Source: Proruminimicrobium sp964487915 (GTDB lineage: Bacteria > Elusimicrobiota > Endomicrobiia > Endomicrobiales > Endomicrobiaceae). Taken from it: a stretch of DNA of 64,000 nt. Below are positions 7,997 to 17,112 of the stretch, piece after piece. The notes beneath the pieces are model-generated. The model was not told where the DNA came from. It saw nothing but the letters and a program-made list of their open reading frames with translations, and made no database searches. The stretch is taken from positions 185,880 to 249,879 of the forward strand of contig CAZASN010000003.1 in the NCBI GenBank assembly GCA_964487915.1, read 5' to 3'. Each line of letters starts with the position of its first letter. Positions within the stretch are counted from its first letter, which is position 1. Made by a program: the position numbers and the translations under genes.

Positions 7997-9916
7997 TTAT
8001 TTTATCCCCTCTTTTATCCAGTTTAACAAACCGCCGGCAAAAATAATTTCTTTTTGTCTGTCGGTAAAATTGTAATTAAGCTTTATATTTTTGCCTTCAA
8101 TTTTTATTATTAACTCTTTATTATTTTTAATAATATTTTTTATATCCGAAAATTCTATTTTGTCTCCCAATTTTACTTTATCGTAATCAAGCGGATCGGC
8201 AAAAGTAAGAGGTAATATTCCGAAATTTATAAGATTTGCAAGATGAATTCTGGCAAAAGATTTTACAAGAACGGCTTTTATCCCCAAATATCTCGGGGCA
8301 AGCGCGGCATGTTCTCTGGAAGAACCCTGTCCGTAATTGTCGGCTCCGATTATAACGCCGTTTGAAGATATTTTTGCCCTTGAAACAAAATCCTTATCAA
8401 CGCTTGCAAACGTATATTCCGATATTGCAGGGAGATTTGATCTCAAAGGTAAAATTTTTGCGCCGGCCGGCAGAATATGATCCGTAGAAATATTATCTCC
8501 GACTTTTAAAACGACGTCAGCTTTTATGGTATCATTCAATTTTTCAAATATCGGAAGAGGTTTTATGTTCGGACCTCTGACAATTTCAACTTTTGAAGAA
8601 TCTTTTGCAGGCATCTGAAAATGTCCGTCGTTAACGTAAAATTTCTCCGGCAGTTTTATTTCAGGTTTCTTTTGAAAATATACGCACGGATCTGTTATTT
8701 CGCCGGTCAAAGCCGCGGCAAGCGCGACTTCCGGAGAACAAAGATAAACCTGAGCGTCTTTTGTTCCGCTTCTGCCTTCAAAATTCCTGTTAAAAGTTCT
8801 AAGAGAAACCGCTTTTGTTTTAGGAGCCTGCCCCATACCTATGCACGGTCCGCATGCGCATTCAAGAATTCTTGCGCCGGCATCTATTATGTCAAACAAG
8901 TCGCCTGAAGCCGCAAGCATTGACATAACCTGCCTTGAACCCGGCGAAATTACAAGACTTGTATCCTTGTTTATTTTTTTTCCTTTTAAAACTTTTGCGC
9001 AAAGCATCATATCCGCAAGAGAAGAATTTGTGCATGACCCTATTCCGACCTGATCGACTTTTGTTCCTTTGAGTTCTTTTACTTTCTTTACGTTATCGGG
9101 ACTGTGAGGCATTGCGATTAACGGATCCAATGTATTTAAATCTATATTTATTTCTTCGTCATATTGAGCGTCTTTATCAGCCGACAGTTCAGTCCATACC
9201 GTTTCTCTTGATTGTTTTTTCAGAAAATCTTTCGTTATTTCATCAGACGGAAATATTGTAGTGGTGGCGCCGAGTTCCGTTCCCATATTCGTTATGGTTG
9301 CTCTTTCCGGAACGGATAAAGTTTTTACCCCTTCGCCGGCAAATTCAAATATTTTTCCTCTTCCGCCTTTAACCGATAATAATCTCAGCAATTCCAATAT
9401 AATATCTTTTGCGCTTACCCACGGTCTTAATTTCCCCGTAAGATTTACCTTTACTATTTTAGGCATTGTTATATAAAAAGGCTGCCCGGCCATCGCGCAG
9501 GCAACGTCTAAGCCGCCGGCTCCAAATGAAAGCATTCCTATTCCTCCGCCTGTGGGAGTATGTGAGTCTGAACCTATCAAAGTTTTTCCGGGTATTCCGA
9601 ATCTTTCAAGATGCACCTGATGGCATATTCCGGTTCCGGCAGGAGAAAATATTATCCCGTATTTTGCGGCTATAGTCTGTAAAAATTTGTGATCGTCGGC
9701 ATTTTCAAAACCCGACTGAAGAGTATTATGGTCTATATAACTTACGGAAAGTTCTGTTTTTACTTTAGCAACGCCCATCGCTTCAAACTGCAGATATGCC
9801 ATTGTTCCCGTAGCGTCCTGCGTCAACGTCTGGTCTATTTTTAAACCTATTTCCTGCCCGACTTCCATTACGCCTGAAACTAAATGCCGTTTAATAATTT
9901 TTCTTGATAAATTCAT
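7997..9916 (-). CDS. aconitate hydratase (short, putative Aquifex-type)
   Basis: 639 residues from the ATG at 9916, which has an AAGGAT ribosome site. The open frame extends 20 codons further to 9976, but that extension looks like leader. The enzyme interconverts citrate and isocitrate. Iron-sulfur ligands are visible in GIGSCTNSS and in CACGPCIG, the substrate region in SDSHTPTGGGIGMLSFGAGG, and the swivel-domain active site in YGQGSSREHAALAPRYLG. At about 640 residues it fits the shorter aconitase subtype rather than the 890-residue AcnA. Homoaconitase or isopropylmalate dehydratase is less likely because both large and small domains are fused as in aconitase. It heads the operon with proA. 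Confidence 0.92.
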   Translation of the reverse strand: MNLSRKIIKRHLVSGVMEVGQEIGLKIDQTLTQDATGTMAYLQFEAMGVAKVKTELSVSYIDHNTLQSGFENADDHKFLQTIAAKYGIIFSPAGTGICHQVHLERFGIPGKTLIGSDSHTPTGGGIGMLSFGAGGLDVACAMAGQPFYITMPKIVKVNLTGKLRPWVSAKDIILELLRLLSVKGGRGKIFEFAGEGVKTLSVPERATITNMGTELGATTTIFPSDEITKDFLKKQSRETVWTELSADKDAQYDEEINIDLNTLDPLIAMPHSPDNVKKVKELKGTKVDQVGIGSCTNSSLADMMLCAKVLKGKKINKDTSLVISPGSRQVMSMLAASGDLFDIIDAGARILECACGPCIGMGQAPKTKAVSLRTFNRNFEGRSGTKDAQVYLCSPEVALAAALTGEITDPCVYFQKKPEIKLPEKFYVNDGHFQMPAKDSSKVEIVRGPNIKPLPIFEKLNDTIKADVVLKVGDNISTDHILPAGAKILPLRSNLPAISEYTFASVDKDFVSRAKISSNGVIIGADNYGQGSSREHAALAPRYLGIKAVLVKSFARIHLANLINFGILPLTFADPLDYDKVKLGDKIEFSDIKNIIKNNKELIIKIEGKNIKLNYNFTDRQKEIIFAGGLLNWIKEGIK

Positions 9917-9929
9917 ATTTCGATCCTTG

Positions 9930-9950
9930 TAAAATATTTTTGATATTTTA
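9930..9950. repeat. Perfect inverted repeat in the aconitase leader
   Basis: Two 8-base arms, TAAAATAT (9930-9937) and ATATTTTA (9943-9950), separated by 5 bases. The repeat lies 13 bp upstream of the aconitase ATG at 9916, just beyond its ribosome site. It could be an operator or an mRNA hairpin that affects aconitase translation, but because it is pure AT it could also be chance. Confidence 0.35.
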
Positions 9951-10008
9951 CCAAATTTAAACATTTTTTTCATCATAATAAACCGCTTTTAAAATTACGG
10001 TCTGAAGT

Positions 10009-10037
10009 TTGACACTTATGTGTTAAAAAGATAGAAT
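10009..10037 (+). promoter_or_regulatory. Sigma70-type promoter of the thrC operon
   Basis: A perfect -35 box TTGACA (10009-10014), a 17-base spacer and a -10 box TAGAAT (10032-10037). Transcription would start near 10044, 28 bases before the thrC ATG. It lies in the divergent gap between the aconitase gene and thrC and probably drives the whole plus-strand operon through znuB. Confidence 0.7.
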
Positions 10038-10071
10038 TTTAAGATAAAAAATTACAAAAAAGGAAGATTTT

Positions 10072-11133
10072 ATGTACACAGGATTAATAGTAAAGTATAA
10101 GAAATATTTGCCGGTAAGCGAAAAAACTCCGGTAATTACTCTGCATGAAGGAAATACTCCGCTTATTCCGGCAAGGAATTTATCGGAAAAGATAGGGTTT
10201 CCGGGAACGATATATTTTAAATATGAAGGATTAAATCCGACAGGTTCTTTTAAAGACAGAGGCATGACTATGGCCGTCTCAAAAGCCGTTGAAGAAGGCA
10301 GCAAAGCCGTTATATGCGCTTCAACCGGAAACACCTCCGCTTCGGCAGCCGCTTATGCGGCAAGAGCCGGTATAAAATGCGTAGTTTTAATACCCGAAGG
10401 AAAAATTGCCCTCGGAAAACTTTCACAGGCCGTCATGCACGGAGCAACAGTTCTTGCAATAGACGGAAATTTTGACGTAGCGCTTGAGCTTGTAAAAGAT
10501 TTGAGCAAGAATTATCCTCTTACTCTCGTCAATTCCGTTAACCCTTACAGAATTGAAGGACAAAAAACCGGTTCATTTGAAATTTGCGAAGCGCTTGAAC
10601 AGGCTCCGGATTATCAGTTTATGCCTGTAGGAAACGCAGGCAATATAACGGCTTACTGGAAAGGATACAAAGAATATAATTCATTGTTTCCCGAAAAATA
10701 TAAACTGCCTAAAATAATGGGATTTCAGGCTGAAGGTTCGGCTCCTATAGTAATGGGACATCCTATTGAAAGGCCTGAAACGCTTGCTACGGCTATCAGA
10801 ATAGGAAATCCCGCTTCATGGAAAACGGCAGAAGAAGCCAGAGACGAATCAAAAGGTGTTATAGATATGGTGAGCGATGATGATATAATTGAAGCCTATC
10901 AAATGATTGCTTCTAACGAAGGTGTTTTTGCAGAACCGGCATCAGCTGCATCATTTGCAGGTCTTTTAAAATATACAAGAAAAGGATATTTTAATAATCA
11001 AACAAATATAAAAGCCGTATGTATTTTGACGGGACACGGATTAAAAGATCCTGACAGAGCCGTTATGTGTTCACAAAAACCACATCAAGTTAAAGCGAAT
11101 ATGCAGGATATTATAAAAGCAATCGGATTTTAG
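10072..11133 (+). CDS. thrC: threonine synthase
   Basis: 353 residues, the length of the short class of threonine synthase. It is a PLP enzyme that converts O-phosphohomoserine to threonine. The PLP lysine is Lys61 in NPTGSFKDRGM, with STGNTSASAAAYAARAG as the phosphate-binding loop region and GNAGNITAYWKGYKEY further on. The ATG has an AGGA ribosome site and follows a strong promoter by 28 bases. It is the first gene of a plus-strand operon and is followed after 9 bp by a DUF3467 gene. No other threonine-branch genes are in the window. Confidence 0.96.
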   Translation: MYTGLIVKYKKYLPVSEKTPVITLHEGNTPLIPARNLSEKIGFPGTIYFKYEGLNPTGSFKDRGMTMAVSKAVEEGSKAVICASTGNTSASAAAYAARAGIKCVVLIPEGKIALGKLSQAVMHGATVLAIDGNFDVALELVKDLSKNYPLTLVNSVNPYRIEGQKTGSFEICEALEQAPDYQFMPVGNAGNITAYWKGYKEYNSLFPEKYKLPKIMGFQAEGSAPIVMGHPIERPETLATAIRIGNPASWKTAEEARDESKGVIDMVSDDDIIEAYQMIASNEGVFAEPASAASFAGLLKYTRKGYFNNQTNIKAVCILTGHGLKDPDRAVMCSQKPHQVKANMQDIIKAIGF

Positions 11134-11142
11134 GAGACTATT

Positions 11143-11439
11143 ATGGCAGAAGAACTAAAAAAACAAGAAATTAAAATTGAAATTGACGAGCAAACCGCAA
11201 ACGGGACATATTCAAATTCGGCATTAATAGCTCATTCTGAAACAGAGTTTATTATAGATTTTATTTTTGTCCAACCTCAAAATGCTAAGGCAAAAGTGAG
11301 AAGCAGAATCCTTTTATCGCCTCTGCACGCAAAAAGGCTTTCGGAAGCTCTTAAAGAAAATATAATGAAATATGAAATGAGATTCGGACAGGTAAAAAAT
11401 CCGGTTGTATCTCAGGAAAAATCGGAATTTTACAATTAG
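11143..11439 (+). CDS. DUF3467 family small protein
   Basis: 98 residues. The pattern YSNSALIAHSETEFIIDF, then PLHAKRLSEALKENI, then a Y-E-xx-FG segment is what I know as the DUF3467 family, whose function is unknown. It is predicted to be soluble, with a beta sheet followed by a C-terminal helix and no signal peptide. It lies 9 bp after thrC and 7 bp before the cinA ATG. Nothing in the sequence links it mechanistically to either neighbour. Confidence 0.85.
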   Translation: MAEELKKQEIKIEIDEQTANGTYSNSALIAHSETEFIIDFIFVQPQNAKAKVRSRILLSPLHAKRLSEALKENIMKYEMRFGQVKNPVVSQEKSEFYN

Positions 11440-11446
11440 GGTTAAA

Positions 11447-12745
11447 ATGAAAATTGAACTTATATGTACCGGTTCTGAATTATTGACCGGCAAATTAAAC
11501 ACAAACGCTTCGTTTATAGGTCAAAAACTGGCCTTACTCGGTTTGGATTTGTCGCTGATAACAACAGTGTCCGACAGAAAACACGAATTATCGGAAGTAT
11601 TAAAACTGGCAAAAGAAAGAAGTTCGGTAATAATAATAACAGGCGGTCTCGGTCCGACATTTGACGACATAACCGTAGAAACGGTAGCCGATATTCTGGA
11701 GTTAAAAACTTACAAGGACGATAATGTCCTTAAATCAATAGCTCTGTATTTTGAAAAACGCGGAATTATTCCCTCGCAAAACAACGAAAGACAGTCTTAC
11801 ATAATAAAAAATGCAAAAGTTTTGGAAAACAGATTCGGCACGGCTCCGGGAGAAATGCTGCATTTTGAATATTTAAAAGAAGACGGTAAAAAAATAAGAA
11901 AAACGATATTTTTGCTGCCGGGACCTCCGAGAGAAATGCAGCCAATGTTTGACGAAAATCTGCTGCCTTTTTTTAAAAGCTACCAGACGGTTATGAAAAA
12001 ATCTTTCGTTCTTCATGTATGCGATATGCCGGAGTCTCTGGTAGATGAAAAAATAAAACCCGTTCTTGATATGTACCGTGACAATAAAGACGTTGAATTC
12101 GCAATACTCGCCCACCAGTTTATTATTACCGTAAAAGCATTTGTTAAAGGCGAAGACGAAATGCTTATTGACGAAACAATAACAAACATAAAAGGCGAAT
12201 TCATTAATATTCTGGGAGAAAATATTTTCGGTTACGACAATGAAACGATCGAAAGTTCAGTGCATAAACTGTTGATTGAAAATAAAAAAACTCTTTCAAC
12301 CGCCGAATCGTGCACCGGCGGATTAATAGCAAGCAAATTAATATCAATACCCGGCAGTTCAATATGCATACAAGAAGGGCTGATTACGTATTCAAACGAA
12401 TCAAAAATAAGTTTACTCGGAGTTAAAAAAGAAACTATTGACGAATTCGGCGCAGTAAGCGAACAAGTCGCAAAAGAAATGCTTGAAGGCGTGCTGAATT
12501 TATCAAAATCAGACTGCGGGGTCTCTATAACCGGTATTGCTGGTCCTTCCGGAGCAACCGGAACAAAACCGGTAGGACTGGTTTATATAGGAACCGGCTG
12601 CGGAGGCGAATCTGAAATTTCAAAATATATTTTTACCGGAACAAGAACCGATATTATAGAAAAAGCCTCAAACGTCGCGTTGAATTTACTTAGAGTCAAA
12701 TTATTAAATTTAAAAAATAAAACAAAAAAGAAGAAGGACAAATAA
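11447..12745 (+). CDS. cinA: CinA family protein (MoCF domain plus nicotinamide-nucleotide amidase)
   Basis: 432 residues from the ATG at 11447, which has an AGGG ribosome site. A frame open from 11405 would overlap the previous gene and adds a non-conserved tail. The N-terminal molybdopterin-binding-like domain shows LICTGSELLTG and IITGGLGPTFDDIT. The C-terminal CinA domain (about residues 270-420) shows TAESCTGGLIASKL and GIAGPSGATGTKPVGLVYIG, as in nicotinamide mononucleotide deamidases that recycle NAD. This full two-domain form is standard. The stop codon overlaps the ruvX start by 1 bp. Confidence 0.95.
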   Translation: MKIELICTGSELLTGKLNTNASFIGQKLALLGLDLSLITTVSDRKHELSEVLKLAKERSSVIIITGGLGPTFDDITVETVADILELKTYKDDNVLKSIALYFEKRGIIPSQNNERQSYIIKNAKVLENRFGTAPGEMLHFEYLKEDGKKIRKTIFLLPGPPREMQPMFDENLLPFFKSYQTVMKKSFVLHVCDMPESLVDEKIKPVLDMYRDNKDVEFAILAHQFIITVKAFVKGEDEMLIDETITNIKGEFINILGENIFGYDNETIESSVHKLLIENKKTLSTAESCTGGLIASKLISIPGSSICIQEGLITYSNESKISLLGVKKETIDEFGAVSEQVAKEMLEGVLNLSKSDCGVSITGIAGPSGATGTKPVGLVYIGTGCGGESEISKYIFTGTRTDIIEKASNVALNLLRVKLLNLKNKTKKKKDK

Positions 12746-13173
12746 TGGGCAGGATACTGGGCATAGATTACGGCAAAAAAAGAATAGGGCTTGCCATATC
12801 CGACATAATGGGTATAGTCGCGCAGCCTTTTAACGTCATTGAAAGCAAAGGGATTAAAAATGACGTTTTGTCCGTTTTGCAAATATCAAAAGAAAATAAT
12901 GTTTCCTGCATAGTTATAGGTCTGCCGGTAAGGCTTGACACAAGCGAAGGAGAAATGACGGAGTTCACAAAAGAATTTATAGAAGAACTGAAAAAACAGG
13001 CGGAAGGCAGCATAAAAATAGATTCAATAGATGAAAGGCTGTCAACTCTTCAGGCTGAACGCATGCTGACCGAAGAAGCAAACGTATCAAGAGAAAAAAG
13101 AAAAAATATAAGAGATAAAATAGCCGCAACTTTTATTTTGCAGACATACTTGGATATAAATACGGTTTCCTGA
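12745..13173 (+). CDS. ruvX: RuvX/YqgF family putative pre-16S rRNA nuclease
   Basis: 142 residues, the normal size. The first catalytic Asp lies in the N-terminal GRILGIDYGKKRIGLA motif. The middle IVIGLPVRLDTSEGEM and the late DERLSTLQAERML are family signatures, and Asp in the final RDKIAATFILQTYL completes the RNase H-like active site. In other bacteria this family processes the 5' end of 16S rRNA; the older name was Holliday junction resolvase. Its ATG overlaps the cinA stop by 1 bp, so translation is coupled. Confidence 0.94.
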   Translation: MGRILGIDYGKKRIGLAISDIMGIVAQPFNVIESKGIKNDVLSVLQISKENNVSCIVIGLPVRLDTSEGEMTEFTKEFIEELKKQAEGSIKIDSIDERLSTLQAERMLTEEANVSREKRKNIRDKIAATFILQTYLDINTVS

Positions 13174-13179
13174 ATTGAT

Positions 13180-13677
13180 ATGGAATACATAATTGACGGG
13201 TACAATGTTATAAAAAATGATAAATATGCTCATTTGTTTGAGACAACAACTCTGGAAAAATCCAGAAATAATTTATTAAATTTTATTTATTCAAACCGGC
13301 CTCAGGGCGAAAATCCCGTAACAATAGTATTTGACTGCAAAAACAAAAATCCGTATGAATTCGACGGATATAATATCTCAAATATAATAGGAATGCGTAT
13401 AATTTTCAGCGACGGGCAAATGCGCGCTGACGATGTGATAGTAGAACTTGTTGAAAATTCAAAAAATCCGGCCGATATAACTATTGTCACAAATGACAAA
13501 GGCATAAAAAGAAGAATAGGCGGAAGCTGCGCAAAAATAAGCTCGGTTGAAGATTTTATAATTAAAGGGTTAAAAAAAAATATAAAAAAACCGGATAATA
13601 CCGCCAAAATGGCGGAAAAAGACACTAATGACCGGATAAATAAAGAGTTTGCGGAAAAATGGTTAAACAAAAAATAA
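13180..13677 (+). CDS. YacP-like NYN-domain ribonuclease
   Basis: 165 residues. The N-terminus EYIIDGYNVIKN is the hallmark of the YacP/NYN (PIN-like) nuclease family, and the acidic positions in TIVFDCKN, RADDVIVELVEN and TIVTNDKGIKRR fit the metal-binding site. YacP (Rae1) in Bacillus cleaves mRNA at the ribosome; whether this protein does the same is inference. No membrane segment is present. It starts 6 bp after ruvX and overlaps mltG by 19 bp. Confidence 0.88.
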   Translation: MEYIIDGYNVIKNDKYAHLFETTTLEKSRNNLLNFIYSNRPQGENPVTIVFDCKNKNPYEFDGYNISNIIGMRIIFSDGQMRADDVIVELVENSKNPADITIVTNDKGIKRRIGGSCAKISSVEDFIIKGLKKNIKKPDNTAKMAEKDTNDRINKEFAEKWLNKK

Positions 13678-14630
13678 CAGCATTAATTATGGTTTTTGTC
13701 ATATCTTTAAGTTTATTTTCATGTTCAAACAAAAACGAAACTATTGAAATAATTTTTCAGAAAGGAATATCTCCGAAATCAATGGCAGTCAAATTGAAAG
13801 AAGCCGATTTGATACAATCAACGGGGGTATTTGTCGCAATAGTAAAATTATTCGGATGGTCAAAAGAACTTAAAGCCGGAAGATACGAATTTAATAAAAA
13901 AGACGGTATTTTTAAAATATTAAAAAAAATAAAAAACGGTCAGAGCTTAAACGTAAAAATAACAATTCCCGAAGGATTTGACATTGACAAAATAGGCAAA
14001 TTACTGGAAGAAAAAGATATAGGCAGCCGCATTGTTTTTGTCGAAACGGCAAAAAAGCAAAATATGGAAGGTTTCCTTCTTCCCGAAACTTACTTCATAG
14101 ATCCTGCGGCGACGGAAAAAGACATCATTAAAATAATGAATGACGAATTTAACAAATTTTGGACAAAAAAATTAGAAATAAGAGCAGAAGAACTTAATAT
14201 GACAAAAAAAGATATAATAATTTTGGCGTCGATTGTTGAAAAAGAAGCCGTATCCGCAAACGAAAGACCGGTAATAGCAGGTATTTTTTACAACAGACTT
14301 GCAAAAAAAATGAGACTTGAATCATGTTCAACCGTTTTATATGCTATGGGAATAAATAAAGAACGTCTTACGTTTGACGATTTGAAATTTAATTCGCCGT
14401 ATAATACATATAAACATGCCGGACTTCCTCCCGGACCTATATGCAATCCGGGAAAAGAAACGATTATGTCGGTATTGTTCCCGAAAAAAACGTCTTATTT
14501 GTATTTTGTTTCAAAGGGAGACGGAACACATTTGTTCGCTGCTACTTTAAATGAGCACGTTAGTCAAAAAAATGATACAAAAAAAATGATAAAGAAGGCA
14601 AAAAATGAAAAAAAGAAAAGTTTATCTTGA
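13659..14630 (+). CDS. mltG: endolytic murein transglycosylase MltG
   Basis: 323 residues. A hydrophobic N-terminus (about 6-21) ends in SLFSC, so it is either a lipoprotein with Cys22 as lipidation site or a membrane-anchored protein. The YceG/MltG catalytic region is visible as ILASIVEKEA, with the Glu as catalytic residue, followed by RPVIAGIFYNRL, SPYNTYKHAGLPPGPICNPG and the end motif LYFVSKGDGTHLFA. The enzyme cleaves nascent glycan strands and is thought to terminate peptidoglycan polymerisation. It overlaps its upstream neighbour by 19 bp and the downstream cysteine desulfurase by 26 bp. Confidence 0.95.
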   Translation: MVKQKITALIMVFVISLSLFSCSNKNETIEIIFQKGISPKSMAVKLKEADLIQSTGVFVAIVKLFGWSKELKAGRYEFNKKDGIFKILKKIKNGQSLNVKITIPEGFDIDKIGKLLEEKDIGSRIVFVETAKKQNMEGFLLPETYFIDPAATEKDIIKIMNDEFNKFWTKKLEIRAEELNMTKKDIIILASIVEKEAVSANERPVIAGIFYNRLAKKMRLESCSTVLYAMGINKERLTFDDLKFNSPYNTYKHAGLPPGPICNPGKETIMSVLFPKKTSYLYFVSKGDGTHLFAATLNEHVSQKNDTKKMIKKAKNEKKKSLS

Positions 14631-15795
14631 TAACAGCGCAACAACTTATACGAGAAAAGAAGCCGTAGATGCGATGATGCCTTATTTTTACGATATTTAC
14701 GGCAATGCTTCTTCGGTTCATAAATTCGGCCAGGATGCTAAAAACGCTCTCACTGACGCACGAATTAAATTCGCCGAACTTATAAATGCGCAGTATCCCG
14801 ATGAAATAATTTTTACAAGCTGCGGAACCGAATCGGACAACATGGCCATCATGGGAGTTTTAAAATCATCCGAAGGAAAACATATTATAACAAGTTCTAT
14901 AGAACATCACGCCGTTCTTCATACATGCGGATATCTTGAAAAAAACGGTTATAAGGTAGATTATATTCCTGTTGATTCATCAGGAAAAGTCATGCTTAAC
15001 GTATTAAAAGAAAAAATAACGGATGAAACCGCTGTTATAAGCATAATGCACGCAAACAACGAAATAGGAGTTATTGAACCTATAGAAGAAATTTCGCAAA
15101 TAGTATCAGAATGCAATAAAAACAGAAAATTTCCCGTAATTTTTCATACGGACGCAGTACAAACAGCCGGCAAAATAAAACTAGACGTTCAAAAACTCGG
15201 AGTTGATTTGCTGTCCGTATCGGCGCATAAATTTTACGGTCCCAAAGGAATAGGTATTTTATACGTAAAAAAAGGAACAAAAATATCTCCTATTCTTCAC
15301 GGCGGCCATCATGAACACGGATTAAAACCGGGAACGGAAAACATTGCAAGCATCATAGGCATGACAAAAGCTCTTGAACTTGCAAACGGCGAAATTGAAA
15401 AGGAAACTCAAAAATACAATAAACTAAGAGAAAAATTAAAAAACGGAATTATTGCAAAAATTCCCCAATCAATAATAAATACCGATTTTTCAAATTCAGT
15501 GCCGAATGTGCTCAATGTAAGTTTTAAGTCGATAGAGGGCGAATCTCTTCTTTTAATGCTTGATATGGAAGGAATAGCCGTGTCAACCGGATCGGCATGC
15601 GCATCAGGTTCCACGGAACCGTCTCATGTTTTACAGGCTATAGGCCTTGATCCAGTTGCCGCTCAGGGCGCGATAAGATTTTCTCTCGGCAAACAAAATA
15701 CCGAAGAAGATATTGACTACGTTCTTGAAGTTCTTCCTAAAATGGTTGAAAAAGTAAGAAAAATGTCTCCGGTATGGAATAACAGGCAGGATTAA
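14605..15795 (+). CDS. cysteine desulfurase (NifS/IscS family)
   Basis: 396 residues. PLP enzyme that takes sulfur from cysteine as a persulfide. The N-terminal VYLDNSATTYT, the PLP lysine Lys209 in SVSAHKFYGPKG, and the active-site Cys332 in STGSACASGSTEPSHVL identify it. The longer loop before the catalytic Cys and the overall length place it in the IscS/NifS group rather than SufS. The ATG has an AGAAGG ribosome site and lies inside the end of mltG. It is followed after 2 bp by mnmA, so its likely main job is to supply sulfur for tRNA 2-thiouridine. No IscU or other cluster scaffold gene is adjacent. Confidence 0.94.
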   Translation: MKKRKVYLDNSATTYTRKEAVDAMMPYFYDIYGNASSVHKFGQDAKNALTDARIKFAELINAQYPDEIIFTSCGTESDNMAIMGVLKSSEGKHIITSSIEHHAVLHTCGYLEKNGYKVDYIPVDSSGKVMLNVLKEKITDETAVISIMHANNEIGVIEPIEEISQIVSECNKNRKFPVIFHTDAVQTAGKIKLDVQKLGVDLLSVSAHKFYGPKGIGILYVKKGTKISPILHGGHHEHGLKPGTENIASIIGMTKALELANGEIEKETQKYNKLREKLKNGIIAKIPQSIINTDFSNSVPNVLNVSFKSIEGESLLLMLDMEGIAVSTGSACASGSTEPSHVLQAIGLDPVAAQGAIRFSLGKQNTEEDIDYVLEVLPKMVEKVRKMSPVWNNRQD

Positions 15796-15797
15796 CG

Positions 15798-16829
15798 ATG
15801 AAAGTTACGGTTGCTATGTCCGGAGGAGTAGATTCCTCGGTATGCGCTTACATTCTTAAAGAACAGGGTTTTGACGTTTCCGGAGTAACATTAAATCTTT
15901 ATAAACCAAATTCCCCTTCATGCGGGTCTTTACAAAACATAAAAGACGCGAAAACTGTCTGCGATATGTTAGGGATTAAACACGAAGTCATTGACATGCA
16001 GAATGATTTTGCAAAAGAAATAATAGACAACTTCACCGGCTCTTATCTGTCGGCAAAAACTCCAAATCCCTGCATACTCTGCAATGAGAAAATAAAACTC
16101 GGATTGTTGCTGGAACACACTGAAAAAAACGGTATAGATTATCTGGCAACCGGACATTATGCGGCTATAGAAAAAACTTCGGATGAATTTAAATTAAAAA
16201 TCCCGAAAGATAAATCCAAAGACCAGACTTATTTTTTATACAGACTGTCGCAGAAAAAACTCTCACAACTGCTTTTCCCTCTCGGAGATTACACTAAGAA
16301 CGAAATAAGAAACATTGCGGCAAAGGCAAAACTTGAAGTCGCAAAAAAACCGGACAGTCAGGAAATATGTTTTATAAATACGACATACGGGGATTTTCTA
16401 GAAAAAAACATAAAAGACTTTAAAAATAAAGTGATGCCAGGTTTAATAGTTGACAGTAAAGGCAAAAAACTCGGACGTCATAAAGGACTTATTTATTATA
16501 CAATAGGGCAAAGAAGCGGCTTGGGAATAACAACTCCCGAACCGGTATATGTTTTAAGGCTTGACGTTGCTACCAATACGGTTGTAGTCGGGCCAAAAAA
16601 AGAAATTTATTCAAGAACCGCGCAGATAACAGACATTAATTTTATATCGGATAAACACAGCAAAGAATTCAGGGCATACGTGAAAATAAGAAGAATGCAC
16701 GAACCCGCTCTTGCAACCGTAAATAATGATATAATACTGTTTGATCAGCCGCAGGCTTCAATAACGCCCGGTCAGTCGGCTGTTTTTTATGACGGAGATT
16801 ATGTTCTCGGCGGAGGATTTATAGAATGA
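15798..16829 (+). CDS. mnmA: tRNA-uridine 2-sulfurtransferase MnmA
   Basis: 343 residues. The PP-loop is AMSGGVDSS (6-14). The two cysteines of the thiolation reaction are Cys95 in NPCILCNEKIK and Cys191 in SQEICFI. The tRNA-binding segment GQRSGLGI is also present. The enzyme makes 2-thiouridine at position 34 of Lys, Glu and Gln tRNAs using ATP and a persulfide. It follows the cysteine desulfurase by 2 bp, a direct sulfur-relay pairing. The next small gene overlaps its stop by 4 bp. Confidence 0.97.
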   Translation: MKVTVAMSGGVDSSVCAYILKEQGFDVSGVTLNLYKPNSPSCGSLQNIKDAKTVCDMLGIKHEVIDMQNDFAKEIIDNFTGSYLSAKTPNPCILCNEKIKLGLLLEHTEKNGIDYLATGHYAAIEKTSDEFKLKIPKDKSKDQTYFLYRLSQKKLSQLLFPLGDYTKNEIRNIAAKAKLEVAKKPDSQEICFINTTYGDFLEKNIKDFKNKVMPGLIVDSKGKKLGRHKGLIYYTIGQRSGLGITTPEPVYVLRLDVATNTVVVGPKKEIYSRTAQITDINFISDKHSKEFRAYVKIRRMHEPALATVNNDIILFDQPQASITPGQSAVFYDGDYVLGGGFIE

Positions 16830-17095
16830 TGAAATATTTTAAAATAAGATATTCTGTTCCGGCTATAGCAGTTTTATTTCTGTTATTTAACGGCATCGCA
16901 TTAAAGATATATTCAAACTACAAAGAAAAATGCCATCTTATTTCAAAAATACAGTCGCTTAAACAGGAAAATGAAAAATATAAAAAAAGCCTGTATTATT
17001 TAGAAACGAAAAACTCTTATTTGGAAATAATGGTAAAATCTGAATTAGGAGTTATCGCCGAAGGTGAAATCGAATACAGATTCATAAAATCATAA
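16826..17095 (+). CDS. small FtsB/DivIC/FtsL-like membrane protein
   Basis: 89 residues. One transmembrane helix (about residues 10-29) is followed by a coiled-coil segment (about 33-66) and a short C-terminal domain containing SELGVIAEGEIEYRF. This topology and the tail resemble the septum formation initiator family (FtsB/DivIC), where the tail is often LG.. followed by GE. The family recruits late division proteins. Its ATG overlaps the mnmA stop by 4 bp, and 17 bp separate it from the znuA-like gene. Assignment is by topology and weak motif similarity only. Confidence 0.7.
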   Translation: MMKYFKIRYSVPAIAVLFLLFNGIALKIYSNYKEKCHLISKIQSLKQENEKYKKSLYYLETKNSYLEIMVKSELGVIAEGEIEYRFIKS

Positions 17096-17112
17096 AATTA
17101 AGGGTTCAATAA

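Noticed and set aside
9917..9976. N-terminal 20-codon extension of the aconitase gene
   Set aside because: Non-conserved and upstream of a good ribosome site for the ATG at 9916.
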